A DNA stretch of 64,000 nucleotides from Episyrphus balteatus (Eukaryota > Arthropoda > Insecta > Diptera > Syrphidae): assembly GCF_945859705.1 (NCBI RefSeq), contig NC_079134.1, positions 51,390,402-51,454,401 on the forward strand, read 5' to 3'. Positions 35,210 to 47,185 of this stretch are shown here, piece by piece. The stretch's first letter is position 1. Every line of letters begins with the position of its first letter. The notes under the pieces were generated by a model. It saw only the letters and a list, made by a program, of their open reading frames with translations. It had not been told where the DNA came from and made no database searches. The position numbers and the translations under genes were made by a program.

Positions 35210-36269
35210 ATCTTATATATAAAAATGAGTTCGTTAAGTGTGTGTGGCCGATAAACTCGCGTTTGGCTGGTCCGATTTTGGTAATTTTTTGTTTGTTTGA
35301 AAGGTATTAATATGTAGATGGTTTGTATAAAAAAAAAATAATACCTTTTCTTCTATCTTTACGTAGCTGTCAATTTGTACGAGTAAAGAAACACTCTCGC
35401 TTTTTAAAAATTTTTGCTTAGCTTAATTTGTAAACAAATTTATTAAGACAGGTTTTCAAAATAATTATAAATTATTATCGTTTAAAGCCTGACTTTGGCA
35501 TTATTATTAAGAAAACATTATTCAGGATACAGCAAATCGAAAGCGTCGTGCGACATTTAATCCACATGTGTAAGCTGATGGTGGAATAAACCTAATCAGG
35601 AAAATTCTTTACTATATTTAAGTGTTTTTGTTTGGTCAGCAAAACAAACTTTAAGTTAAAAAGTGTGACCATTTCTACATACATATTTCCATATTCAATT
35701 CTTAATTGTTTGTGATTTTTAACGTAAAATGGGAAACATTAAACGGTAAACTATAAAAGTTGTATGCGATTTGACAGATTTTTAATTTTGAATGGTGATG
35801 GAGAGGGAATAAATTGAGGCTTAAATGTTTTAGAGATCTTAAAGTTGTTTAATAAAATAATGAAAGTTGATGAATTTCTGATTAGGTTGATGAATTTCTG
35901 ATCAGCAAAGGAAAATTTCGCCAGGAAGAGAAACAGACGGGGGGCTTAACCAGGACAACTTTCTTTACATGTTGTTGCAGCTTGAAAATCTTAAGATCAG
36001 ACTACAATGCCTAAATTTAAAACCGATAGTTTGTCCTTCAGTCGGCACACGGGTGCGAATTTGGCTGCACACACATGAAATGTTTAATCAAATTCTAATC
36101 TTCGGTCTTATTTTTACGAATAAAACACGGGCACAACTTGGAATGTTTGCTCCAAATCATGCAGAGCAAGATTTTCTTGATCAAGTGGAAGGACGATTGC
36201 ATTGAATTAAAAATGTTTGAGTAAACTAATGTGCCGAAGTTAAACAAGGTGTGATAATTCAGAGTTTGG

Positions 36270-36600
36270 GTTTGTGTTTTTCATATGCACCTGGTTCCTG
36301 ATGGTACGGGGAAAACATTCATTGCAACATCTAAAAAATAAAAAAGCACTGCCTCTGGCTTCTTCTGGAATTAATGCTACGCTATTAAATGGTAACAATA
36401 CAGCTCACTCTGTTCTTAAGTTGCCTTTAAAACACCTATATGTTATAAATATTTCAAAAGAATTGGCAATGACCAAAGTTTTGCAACAGTGTCAGGTTAT
36501 TGTGTTGATGAGACCACAATGGCGCACTTAAAATCAGTTGAAGCTTTAGATTTCACATTGATGGATTTGCGATAAAGTCAAAAAATATTGGAACAATGTT
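36270..36600 (+). pseudogene. Pif1-type helicase remnant of the Helitron
   Basis: One frame gives DGTGKTFIATSKK (Walker A). The next gives KKALPLASSGINATLLNG, NNTAHSVLKLPLK and LAMTKVLQQCQVIV, and a third gives DETTMAHLKSVEALDFTLMD (Walker B region). The order matches Helitron Pif1 domains (ASSGIAATLL-GG-TAHS--KLP, WDE-TMAHK--LEALD). Two frameshifts and stops; inactive. Confidence 0.7.
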
Positions 36601-36622
36601 CGTGTATAAATAAAAAACTATA

Positions 36623-36868
36623 GGGGAAGTGGGGGCAAGAGCGCCTATGGGGGCAAGACCGTATTTGTACTACGTTGTATGAAAAAAAGTAAAATTGGCA
36701 ACACTTGCAATAATAAACACGTGTTTTTTAATATGATCGATCACGTCTGTAAATTTAGCAAGTTCAGTTGAGGCGGAGAAGAATTACTGTAAATTTTGTG
36801 ATTTTTCATCAAATTATTATCGTTCAGTGAAAAGTCGGTTGTATTTTTAAATAAAAATTTTTAGCCTA
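36623..36868. mobile_element. truncated copy of the GGGGAAGTGGGGGCAAG element
   Basis: Begins TA-GGGGAAGTGGGGGCAAGA and follows 16785-17020 with a few differences, then breaks off near 36868 without a right end. It is nested in the Helitron. Confidence 0.7.
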
Positions 36869-37351
36869 CACAAATTAGTTGACACAATTACAAGTGAAAA
36901 CTATGTATTTAATTACCCGACGGAGTTATTGAATTCTTTCGATTAACCAGGAACTCCGCAATAGGAGCGCAAATTATATTATCATGATATAATATCAATC
37001 AACCTAAGCTTTGTAATGGTACCAGACTTCGCGTAAAGAATTGAATGGCAACTCTGATTGCAGCTAACATTTTGTGTGGGAAAATTCAAAGAATAAGATG
37101 TTTTGATTCATCGCATTTAAATGATTCCGTCGGACTTGCTTTTTGATTTCAAACATTCGTTTTAAATATAAATAAAGCGCAAAGTCCATTGTTGAAAATA
37201 TAAGGTATTGATCTAACTAAAAAACATTAGAATAAATTGAGAAATGTTCACTGCAAAAAATATAAATTCACTTTTTCGGTTTTAAATTATTTTCACATAG
37301 GTTCAATGTTTTTCATAAATGCACTCAGCGAAGCGGGTGGGGTTAGCTAGT

Positions 37352-38429
37352 ATTTAACAAAAAAGGCAATGCAATTCGTAGAACCATTTTGATAGAAAAA
37401 ATTATAACATACCTACTTTAAATGTTAAGAGAAGCATGAAAATTAAAAATAATTAATTGTAGTGTACAATGTGTTGTTAATAGGATTATCATTAAACACA
37501 TATTTTGTCTAATGATAACATTACCGAATCCTTATCATATCAAATAAGGGTAAAACACAAGTCCGATTTTTTTTAACTTAATTTATAACCTTTTTGTGCA
37601 CTCTGTTTTGCGGGATTAAGTTGAAAAAGTTCTTCTCATTTGTCTAGCCCAACTACTAGGTACCTAAATCCCCCACAGTGTGCAAATTAACCTATTAAAT
37701 TGTTCTTTTTTTAATTGTCCCTTATTCTAACGTTCTTAAGATGAATAGACGCCGCTTAAACCATAAATAAATCCTTGTTCTAAATTAAAAAAAAAAGATG
37801 AAAAAACTTTTTTAAGTGATATGGATTACATAAGGATTGAAGAGTTCTCTAAATAATGATGTCTTAAATGGTGATAAATGTGAAAAAGAATAAAGTTGAT
37901 AACATTTTCTTTCATTTCTTTTAAATGCAAAAGACAGTTAAGAAATCATTAAGTACTCACAGTTTACTTGGATAAAAATATGTTTGCTGATTGACTTATC
38001 AATTATTTTTAGTACCTACATGATAATCGATTACAATTATTTTTTATATTATCAACACCTTTTGTTCTCACAGAACAGGTGGCTAATTGCATATAGAAAA
38101 AAACCTATCAAATAAGTAACAAAGTGGCAATTATTTTATAAATTACAATTTTTTTCTTGTTTGAGACATGATATTTAAAAAAATTAACTGACCAGGGAGA
38201 TGAAGCCCTTTGTTAAGTGCTAAAATTACATTGACTTCTTATACCTATTGCTACTATGTATACTGCAAGTTTTTGCAAGTACATATTTTCTATTTTTTTA
38301 TTATTGTAATTCATTGTTCGTATTTTGTTCTTCATTGTTCGGTCACTTAAATCTTTTGTTCGTTATTTGTTTGTTAATAAAAAAATTTACTAATTTTTCA
38401 CTACTTTTCAATACCAAACAATTTTTCTT
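37352..38429. other. noncoding, nothing assigned
   Basis: AT-rich spacer. No coding or repeat structure recognised. Confidence 0.35.
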
Positions 38430-38903
38430 TTATAATTTACAGAATTTTGGAGCCCGAAACTTGGCACATACAGAATTTCGACTTCAAGCCGTTTTTGAGG
38501 TCTTTCCATAGATTGGGTTAAACTCTCAACTATTCCATTTAAAATCGTTTCTAGCTCCTCTTCAGTTTCGATTTTTGGAGTGTTTAAAGCATCAAAGACT
38601 TTGGCGGAGCTAACGGCTCATGCTTGTGAAAGTGAGGTAGGTGTAGTTAAGTTCTTCCTCAGCAAATAGGTTATTGGAACGTCTTCCGATGGACCACCAC
38701 CAGTTTTTTTTGAATTCCATTAAATTAGTACTTAATTTTTTCTTGGCACGATATTTAAAATATGTCCTAACCTTAATAAAAAATACAATTTCAAAGAAAA
38801 AACACATTCTCTTCTCTATGTTGTAAATTGTAGATAATACATGTTCCGTATTTGGCTCATATCCCTTTTCCAAATCCTTGTGGCCCGCATTATATGTGAA
38901 CAT
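38430..38903 (-). pseudogene. possible broken transposon-type DNA-binding protein
   Basis: On the minus strand, 38700-38430 reads SGGGPSEDVPITYLLRKNL, then AKVFDALNTPKIETEEELE and ILNGIVESLTQSMERPQK. An open frame just upstream (38903-38610) is basic. The GGGP-E and acidic linker resemble the second halves of Myb/SANT-type transposon proteins, but no diagnostic domain is seen. Stops interrupt it. Confidence 0.25.
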
Positions 38904-39090
38904 CGACTTTAATTTTGTTTGTTTTGGTTTTTATTATCTTTACATTTAACTTAATAAAAGATACCAACATTAAATATTTTTAAAGAAGTCAAATATGTTG
39001 TATTTATCAAACTGTGAAGTGAAAAATAGACCATAGTGATAGGGTAACGTGAAGCAAAATCATGACAATCACGTTTACGATTATTATTTT

Positions 39091-39870
39091 TACTTGCGAT
39101 ATAGGTACATGATACATACTATCATGTTATGCATTCGTAAAAAAAAAGTTGAAGTAACAATTTTCCATGACATTACGATGATAGCGAATACCAAAAAAAA
39201 ATGGGTCCCGGATGTCCGTATATCTGTCTGTCAAAGCTACAGCCTAAGAGGATTTGATGGACCAAAACACCGATTTTAGTTGAGTTGAAATTTTTCGAAA
39301 ACGGCTCCAACGATTTTGTGAAAAAATTTCAAATGTAAGTCTTAAGACAAGGTCTATTTTTCAATAATTTATTTTTTTGGAAATCATTATTATTAACGGT
39401 ACCTGCCATAGAACCGGTTTTTTTTTTAAATCTGATTTGCTCCGAAACTACAAGTTCGATTCCAACCCAATTTTTTGTAAAACAGCATTTATATAATTTA
39501 ATATTAGCCAAAAATAAAACTTTGAAAAAAATTATTTATGGATAAAAAAAAAAAATTGAAAATTTTGTTGGAAAAATCAATCAAAACCGAAAATTGAATT
39601 TTTTTGAAACTTTGATTTTAGATGTTGTTTGGTAATTTATTCAAATTGGCATCAAATTTTTTTTTTATTTTTTTTTTTAAATAATGATTTTTAAAAAAAA
39701 GGTTTTTTAAAAAACGGTTCTAATTTGATTTTTTTTTCTAAAAATGCTTCTTAATAAAAGAAATGGAACTACATACTTGCTTTGGAGCTCACTTTGATTT
39801 CATATGTTGTTTTTTTTTATTTGAAAAACGAGTTTTAAGTTTCCAGTCGCGCATTTTATTTTGATTGATC
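39091..39870 (+). repeat. dispersed repeat with GTCY tract, copy 1
   Basis: Starts ACTTGCGATATAGG, passes GACATTACGATGATAG, TATCTGTCTGTC, ACAGCC, GGCTCCAACGATTTTGT and GGTACCTGCCATAGAACCG, and ends near CCAGTCGCGCATTTTATTTT. The same order occurs at 51531-52575, and a reversed partial copy is at 62946-63222. No coding capacity; superfamily not assigned. Confidence 0.75.
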
Positions 39871-40024
39871 GTTTCAGAAATTACGAAATCAGTAGAAAAA
39901 TTGACAATGCTTGAATGTTTGAAAATTGTAAATTCTACAGGTCAAAAAAATATTTCTTGCCCAAAATTTGCAAAAAAAAAAAAACAAAATATGCCATTTT
40001 ACTACAAATCGTAAAGTTTTTGTC

Positions 40025-40145
40025 ACACAGTGTTATTAACGGTTAGGTAAGGTTAGGTTATAGTGGCTGTCTGGCAAAGAACCCGACATTTACACCCTTA
40101 TGGGTCCATTGTGATACCACAAAAGACTAACAAGTTAGGAATTCA
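40025..40145. repeat. GGTTAGGTTATAGTGGC repeat fragment
   Basis: GGTAAGGTTAGGTTATAGTG, CTGTCTGGCAAAGAACC and GGGTCCATTGTGATACCAC resemble a short dispersed repeat I recall from cyclorrhaphan fly genomes. A single copy is in this window, so the call rests on memory of the consensus. Confidence 0.4.
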
Positions 40146-42149
40146 CTATAGCTGAAAGTTATAACTGGTACTTGTCACTGCTTAAACTTTAAGTAACTAT
40201 TGTACTCAAAAAATATTCATCCTCTCTAAAAAAGACAGGGCTACATTAAATTCAGCACCCAAATCCAAATAAATTTAAACTGCTCTCTGGAGGTCTGTTT
40301 AAATTTATAAATCCAGACGTAAAATTCATTTTCACAGTGTTTAGTTGCTTTGTCAAGTATTTTGAAAAGGCAAAATAAAGATAAATGCAAATAGTACAAA
40401 ATCTATTGAATAATCACATAATTTTTTTGAGTGAATAATAAGAACAAAAAATTAAATAAATAAATAAAAATTAGAGCACGTATACGCCACAGTGCCATTG
40501 GCCAAAGTAGAAATAATGTAAATTACAACTTTGGCTTACAAAAAAATTGTACCGTATATAAATAAAATCTTCATATTCTTTCTCGTCAATGTTAATTGAT
40601 AAACAGGAAAATAAAATGCTTTTAAAAATAAACCAAGTGTTTTAAAAAAATTCTTCAGCCTTGTATTTTTATTTTATATATTTAAAATATTACAAGAAAA
40701 AAAAAAAAAAACAAAAATGTACAAACCAAACATGAAACAAAACACTGCCATCCAATTTGAAGCCATTCATAAATGTTTATACAGAAAACACATTTATTTT
40801 TCAATAAGATACATTCATTTTGTAAAGATCAAAGTCTGGTCCCAAATGAGCCCTTAAAAGCTTGATGTCTTTGAAGAAACACTGGCGGATGATAAGCCTA
40901 CCCACAGCTGCATTTAGCTTGTAAGTAGCCTAAAAAAAGGACGTAAATGATTATGCATTTGCATCTCTGAATATTTTCAGAGTTTAAGTTCCATTGAAAA
41001 CTACTTTGTCTTAAGTCACCTAGATCAGGTATCTTATATTACTAAACCTGCTTGTACCTTATACAACTCGTTTTAGAATTTGTCTTTGTCAAAAATTTAG
41101 ATAATGTGACGTAAAAGTTTTCCGTCACACTCTCTAGACTTAACATTTTTTCCCGACACGTTGCTGTTGTCGTGAAAAGTCCAAGTCCAAGATAATCTGC
41201 CTTAAATTGAGATGAACTTTTTTTCAAATTTTTATTTTATTTCTTTTTTTTTATTAGCAAACAAGTTATCCTATTGCCATTTGCATATTTCCCTGATATC
41301 GAAACACTCCGCAGAACAAAGACTGCACACAAAGTGAGCAAGAATGCTTTTGCAGGAAAGTTTTATACTTTATTCCTGTTGAGGGAACAAAAGGATTTAT
41401 TTAGAGAATGTAGGGCAATATTTGCATTTCATTGGGCGACATAGCATAGTGATACTTTTTCTTTTAAAGTTTTCCTGTTATCGCACTGAATTACTTGATT
41501 TTTTTTTTAATAGAAAACAAAAAAAAATGTAAGAAAAACACTGGGAAACATCAAAAGAGGAAGAGTGTGAGAACGAACGAAGTTTTTCCTCTTAGTGAAA
41601 ACAAAACTTAGGAATTTTTTTTTTCTTGGCTTGTTTTTATTTACAAGTTGCTTATCTTTCTGAATATGATATTAAAAAAAAAAATATTTTGACTACGAGT
41701 TTTTTTTTTTATTTCTTGGCATAACTTACGAACGAAATTATTTATTTTAAAAAATGTGCATAAAGCATTATTGTGTTGGTATAAAATATGTTTAAATATT
41801 TGAAATTGAGTGTGATTTTAATGATGGTTGATAACATAAAGGGTATTCCATTTTCTATCGTCACTGGTGGGTCCCTTGTACGATGAATTAATTGTTTCCC
41901 TTTCAAATTTTACTCATAATAATTGTTCAATGTCTATTAGAAATTTATAATGCCAGTAGCAGAATTGTTTTATTCATTAACCTACGCAAAGCAAATTATG
42001 ACAACATTCCGGCGAGGGAAAAATGTGATATCAGGTAGTTCTCTACAAAAAAAATTTCGCAGCTTCTAAATATAAAACAAATTAACATTTAGTACAGGTA
42101 AAATAGTAAATACATAAAATCAAAAAATAAAAAAAAAAATTGTTACACT
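40146..42149. other. noncoding, nothing assigned
   Basis: AT-rich spacer. Minor T-rich runs near 41220 and 41700. No motif-bearing frames. Confidence 0.35.
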
Positions 42150-42850
42150 CATGAAACTTGGCACAATGTTTGCTTTTGGGAGAAGAGCCAAGAATAAAAA
42201 AAGTCTATAAAAAAAAGTTGTTTGGAAGGGTGTTTTTTCGCGGACAAGAGGGAAAGGGTGAAGCTCAAAAGTATAGCGAAAGGGTGTTATTTTTAAGAAA
42301 TGATGAAATTCGGAATTAGTACCACAAAAACTGGGAAAAAATTAGTACACCAATGAAAATTGGTAAAAATGTTTCATCTATAACAGAAACCAAGAACCCA
42401 AACAGTCTATACAAATATTTTAGGTTAAAAGGTGTTTTTTTTTTTTTTGGGAAAAAGGGAAAATCCGATAAGACCGATAAAATCAATGGTATTAAAGTAA
42501 CCCTTACGAAATTTATTAAATATGTTGTCTTTCTCATAGGTATTATGAATAAAAATAGTTTATACATATTTTTTTCACGTGAAAGAGTGTTTTTTTTTTT
42601 GTTGTAGAGAAAATATGGGTATATTTGAAAAAGTAAGTAATAAACTAGAGTTATACTAGTGGTGCCCTATTGAAATTTGGCAATTATGTTACTTTTGAGA
42701 TAAGAAACAAGAATCTAAAGTTTCTATAAGAATATCATGGTTAAAAGGGTGTTTTTTTTTTGAGTGAATACAAAGATTATGGCTCACCATAATAAAATTA
42801 GGTGAAAGGGTGTTTTTTTTCGAAGAGACAGTAAAATCTGTAATTGGTCC
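42150..42850. repeat. degenerate tandem repeat, about 150-190 bp unit
   Basis: Units share a start ATGAAA(A)TTGG-A-AATGTT, a middle AGAAACCAAGAA...AGTCTATA and an end TTAAAAGGGTGTTTTTTTTT. Recognisable units start near 42150, 42350, 42545 and 42670. The GGTGTTTTTTTT landmark also occurs near 42230, 42430, 42590, 42748 and 42810. A more distant relative is near 43690-43860. Confidence 0.6.
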
Positions 42851-44177
42851 CAAAAAGCCTATTAAAAGTAATCTTAGTATTTAGTATCAGAGTTTCTTAA
42901 AACGTTTTTGTACAAAAATTTTCATAAAAATCGTAAGTGTCGTTTACGAGAAAACTGTTCTATGGCAAGTACCGTCAGTAACTCTACAATTTTATTTTAC
43001 TTTATTTGCCACGTCAAATCCGTTTTTGAAAAAAAAACGATCATTTAGTCAACCATTTCGATCATATGGCAAGGAACGTTAATTTTGGTGCTTAAAATAA
43101 AACTGGAATTTCCCCTCTAGGTAATCACAAAAAACCTCAACTTTCAAGAAAGAAAATAGCTTCACTGATTTAGGCTGCAGCTCAAAATAAACAGATAGAC
43201 AAACAGCATATAAAGTTGATTATTTTGGCGTAATATTGTTGCTACAAGAAATAGCATAAAAAAGGTCTTAAAGTGTATTTTACTACTTTGGTACTTTTTG
43301 GTCTTTGTTTTAAATTTGTTTAACTTTTTTTCATTGAATATGAACACATACATATAACTCCAAGAGCGAACATCTTTTTGACATCAATTTTAGTTTAATT
43401 TCTATTTCTAGCTTATACAGTTTTGAAAAAGAAGATTCTATTATCGCTTATTCTGTCCACCATTTTGAGTAGTAAAAAGTTGGAAGATTTTTCGTATTCT
43501 CATACTAATATACTACTGTGTCCAAAATTTTCGTTAAGAAATGGCCTTGTAAATGTTTTTTGACGCAATAAAGCACACAATGTACCACTGTGCGGGTCGA
43601 GCAGAATGATAAATATTCAAAACCATCTTGACCGACAGACTTTTCAGCGAGTTCACAACTTTCACTGATTGTGTCAACTTCATTTTTAGGTACTTCTTAT
43701 TTGGTAAAAATAAAAACTTACCAAATAGTCCATACAAATATCGTAAAAGTGGGAATTTTGCCATATTTCGGCAAATTTCAAAACGCCGGAATTACCGAAG
43801 TCCTTACTCAATTTGAACAATATTTTTTCAACTTAAAAGGGGTATTCATGAAACCGCGTAAACATGGTAAAATGTTAAATGTAGGAAACGAGCTGTCAAA
43901 ATTTTTATTGAAAAACTTTGCCAAAATATTGTAAACATTCCCGCACATGGAAGGTAAACTTTTCCATTTTGCGATGTGGTTAAGTCTACCCTGTTTCAGG
44001 ACTACCCCTAATATTTAGCTCATAAAAGAGTTGTCTAAAACTATAATATTAAAAAAATAAGATGTTAGGGTGGTCAAATTTTTTTCTTAAAACAATTTTT
44101 AAACAAATTTTTTAAGCTTTATGTCCGTTTCGGAGGCAGAAGATATAGACCGATTGTGGTTGTTTCTTAAACCCTCC
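42851..44177. other. noncoding, nothing firmly assigned
   Basis: AT-rich. 43600-43900 shares wording with the 42150-42850 tandem repeat. Open frames at 43534-43934 overlap on both strands and carry no motif. Confidence 0.3.
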
Positions 44178-44513
44178 TTAATCTTCACCATTTGACATTC
44201 GAAAAAAAAAAAACAGTTTTTCCACCCACCCTAATGTGTAGTGTATGAACCTATAATAAGGCTTTGTTTTTCTCCAATCAAAGAACACAAAGTAAAAGTA
44301 GTACCCACCCTTTGGTCGAATATTTAATAGAGCCAGAGATTTGGGTTCGTATCCTCCACCAACTAAAAATATTTTTTCCTTGCCTCTTTGCAAGAAATTG
44401 ACAAAGCCTCCAAAAGTATCAGTGTCATGAAAAACTCCATCTCTGTTTATCCGTTTAGATTTGACGATAAATTTTAGGTCCATTTCATCCTTGCAAACTA
44501 ATAAAAAGCTCAC
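44178..44513 (-). other. unassigned open frame, 111 codons without clear start
   Basis: The first codon of the longest frame is not ATG; the first Met in frame is about ten codons in. The middle part, DGVFHDTDTFGGFVNFLQ then KIFLVGGGYEPKSLALLNIR, looks more protein-like than neighbouring chance frames. The end is a phenylalanine run from poly-A. I recognise no family. It could be an exon, a pseudogene or chance. Confidence 0.2.
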
Positions 44514-45251
44514 AATTACGGTTGAGTGTTCTTAGTCACTAGTCCTTGCTCCTTAATAAAGCATAGTGGCAAAAATTACTTTTTTTAAGAAACACATAAC
44601 GTGCTAATTACCTAATATTGAAGTTTAAATTTTTAATTAATTTGATATTATGTAGGTAGTTGTTTTCATTTCACCCTCTTGCAGTTATGGCTATACAAAC
44701 CTCCTTTAAAAAATAAAAAAAAACATCAAGAAAGTGGTTCAAAATAAAAACAGCATAAAATTGCACCCTTTTTCTTCAGAATACCTATATTATTGATTAT
44801 ATACCTATTTCTAGACACCTTTAAGACAACATTTTATTGGATAAACAGCACTGTTTATTTGTCTTTTTAATACACATAAATGTATGTCAAAACGCAAAAA
44901 AAAAAACAATTCCCATCATCAAAAGCCGAGGTAAAATTCGTGGTATTCAACTTCAACAAGTATCTACTTCCACCTGCAAAGTAATAAAAATGGTAGGTAT
45001 ACCTTATGTTCAATCCAATAACAAAAATCCAACCACTTAAACTTCTTGTCACGTTAACGGCTTGAGAAATCCCAAATAGCATTTTAGAAAAACTAATTTT
45101 ACTTCTTTTTCCCTTTTACAAAACGCAACCGTCTGATTGACGTCAAAAACAAACACCGGCCGAAGAAGTTTGATCAATAAAAAAATCAAGGAACTATAAA
45201 CACAAATTCTCAATACTGGGTTGTCAATTTTTGAGCAGTTGTATCCTAAAA
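44514..45251. other. upstream region of the DNAAF4-like gene
   Basis: AT-rich until about 45110. Then a mixed-composition stretch contains AAAACAAACACC (45145-45156), a forkhead-type motif of the kind found at fly ciliary genes. This is suggestive only. Confidence 0.3.
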
Positions 45252-45929
45252 ATGGTCCGAGTAACCCAAACGGAAGACGAAATTAAAATCGTTATCGAAC
45301 TGAATCGTTTGCTAAGCAGAAGACCGGATATTGTGTTATTGCCGAAATATTTGAAATTCAATAACCCTCCAATATTCTTTGAACGCCATCTAACAAACGA
45401 AATTGATGAAGCTGAGAGTTTTTGCAAAATATACAAAAGCGAAGCTCGTATTGTTTTAATTAAAAAAACAAAAGGACTTTGGCCTGATGTTTTTCAAAAA
45501 CTTACCAAAGAAGAACTCTCCCGCAAACGCATTGAAATCTCAGACCTCATCATCGAAAGGAATAAGGAAAAGGACAAACAGGCTATCGAGAGATATGAGC
45601 AGAAAAAACGAGCTGAAATCGACAGGGAGATACGAAGGGATACGGAAATAAGAGAACGTGTTAAAACTTTTGAAAGTCAAGAATGCCGACAAGCAATGAT
45701 GTTGGGTGTGAAAAAGGAAGCATTCGTTAAGCCCCATGATGAGAAAAAAATTGAAAGGCAAAGAGTGTTAAGTGCAAACATAGTTAATTCAAGGCCGAAA
45801 ATAAAGCAACCGGTGGAAATACGTGCAACTGGAAAAATCAATTTTAACTTTTCTCAGTTTACTTCAAAGACACCAAAGAGGGAATCACAGGATGAGCAGA
45901 ATTGCCCTCAAACAAGTAGTTTGGATTAA
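45252..45929 (+). CDS. Dnaaf4: DNAAF4/DYX1C1-like dynein assembly factor without TPR domain
   Basis: Single-exon gene of 225 residues. The open frame extends upstream, but the first ATG is at 45252 in an AAAATGG context. Residues 1-80 read as a CS (p23-like) domain: an opening VTQTEDEIKIVIEL like the TQT-V strand of DYX1C1, then YLKFNNPPIFFE and KTKGLWPDVF, matching YLKVNFPPFLFE and the W-motif of the human protein. Residues 85-150 are charged and helical, probably a coiled coil. KINFNF near 197 matches the conserved KINFTPR segment. The human protein continues into three TPR repeats; here the frame stops first, so the HSP90-binding part is missing. A short fly orthologue is also my recollection for Drosophila CG14921. 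The role would be cytoplasmic preassembly of axonemal dynein in ciliated neurons and sperm. A forkhead-like AAACAAACACC lies about 100 nt upstream, suggestive only. Confidence 0.75.
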   Translation: MVRVTQTEDEIKIVIELNRLLSRRPDIVLLPKYLKFNNPPIFFERHLTNEIDEAESFCKIYKSEARIVLIKKTKGLWPDVFQKLTKEELSRKRIEISDLIIERNKEKDKQAIERYEQKKRAEIDREIRRDTEIRERVKTFESQECRQAMMLGVKKEAFVKPHDEKKIERQRVLSANIVNSRPKIKQPVEIRATGKINFNFSQFTSKTPKRESQDEQNCPQTSSLD

Positions 45930-45959
45930 TTTTATTTTTATACAAAATACCTTTTTTCC

Positions 45960-45965
45960 AATAAA
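45960..45965 (+). terminator. polyadenylation signal of the DNAAF4-like gene
   Basis: AATAAA 30 nt after the stop codon at 45929, in an AT-rich trailer. Confidence 0.6.
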
Positions 45966-46140
45966 TTTTCCAAATTTTATAATTCGAAAGTGTTTGTCCT
46001 TCATTCTTTTTTTATTATTTACATATTTTTGTGAATACACTAAAAAAAAGTTGCTTGTTGTTTTGTGGAACCAAGTATTTGGTTTATGGAGCTACTGTCC
46101 CATATCGGTTGAATTATGAAATTCAATATATGTATGAAAT

Positions 46141-47185
46141 TCGCGATATGGCGAAATGGTGACAAAGCGAAATGGTGACATAGCGACAGGGTTCGGACTT
46201 TACTTCAATCGAAGTATGTAGATTTACTTCGATTTTGGGAAACAAATAAAATCTACAATGGCCGGAAAAAGTATTTTGACAAAATGAACCTTTTTCTAAC
46301 TGATGAGAATAATCTGTTATTATTATTTTTTTAGGGAAAAAAATATTTTGACAAACGCTCTTTTTCAACGTTGGTAAGGTAAGATAATGCATTTTTCTTG
46401 TTTCAAGCCCGTATAAAACTGACAGACTTGTTAAGGCCCCGATATGTAAAAAATTGGGCAAAACGCCGGAACTTAACATTGAAATTACCTAGTGCATCTT
46501 CTGTTGCAAGTCATATTTTGGGTGTGTCTGTTAAAAAATCTGTGGAGAACTGAATTTATCGCGGGAAACTAAAAATTACCAAATATGAAAACACAAAAAT
46601 ATAATTATACTATTCAAAATTTACCATAAATGGACAAAAAATAAAAAAATACACAAAAAAAAATACAACCACTAGATTAGAAAGGTTTTTTGGAAAAGAT
46701 CATTATAAAAAAGTAAAGAAAAATAATTTTGTTGAAAAATAATTTTTTTTAGAATAAATTTTTGTAAATCTAAGAGTTTAATTTGAAATCTACTTCCGAA
46801 ATTTTGGATCTACTCCACTTTTTTTTCAAATTTGCTTCGAAATTTTGAAACTGAAGTCCGAACCCTGCATAGCGACATGTCGCGAAATGATGACATGGCA
46901 ACACAGCGATATGACGAAATGGTGACATGGCGACTTAGCGATAAGCTGACATGATGCCATGGTGACATAGCGATATGACGAGATGGTGACAAAGTGACAT
47001 GGCGAAATGGTGACATAGCGACATAGCGAAATGGTGATATAGCGAAATGGTAACATGGCAACATAGCGAAATGATGACATGCTGACATGGCACCTTAGTG
47101 ATATGGCGAAATGATGACATGGCGAAATAGCGACATGGTGACATGGCGACATGACGACATGGCGACATATCGATTTGGCGAATGG
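46141..47185. repeat. 8-bp-period minisatellite, split by a MITE
   Basis: 46141-46187 and 46867-47185 consist of octamers of the form GA(C/A)AT(A/G)G(C/T), such as GACATAGC, GACATGGC, GAAATGGT and GACATAGC, in mixed order. The left block holds about 6 units and the right about 40. No unit creates a stop on the minus strand, so long overlapping open frames appear in all three minus frames. These are by-products, not genes. Confidence 0.85.
46188..46866. mobile_element. 679-bp MITE inserted in the minisatellite
   Basis: Ends AGGGTTCGGACTT and its complement, followed inward by CTTC-rich facing sequence. It is bordered on both sides by CATAGCGACA-type minisatellite units. No coding capacity. 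No unambiguous target duplication can be read, because the flanks are repetitive. Confidence 0.7.

Larger units (their letters stand above)
35210..37351 (+). mobile_element. decayed Helitron/Helentron-like element
   Basis: Left edge ATCTTATATATAAAAATGAG followed by CTCGCGTTTGGCTGGTCCG. This resembles the conserved TATAAAAATG...GGACCGATTTT leader of insect Helentron-type elements. Right edge GCGAAGCGGGTGGGGTTAG ends in CTAG-T, the Helitron 3' signature. In between, plus strand, is a Pif1 helicase remnant (36270-36600). A pogo-like MITE fragment is inserted at 36623. Helitrons make no target duplication and none is seen. Exact ends are approximate. Confidence 0.6.

Noticed and set aside
45231..45251. 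Upstream extension of the DNAAF4-like frame by seven codons
   Set aside because: It begins with TTG. The first ATG is at 45252 in a good context and aligns with the family N-terminus.
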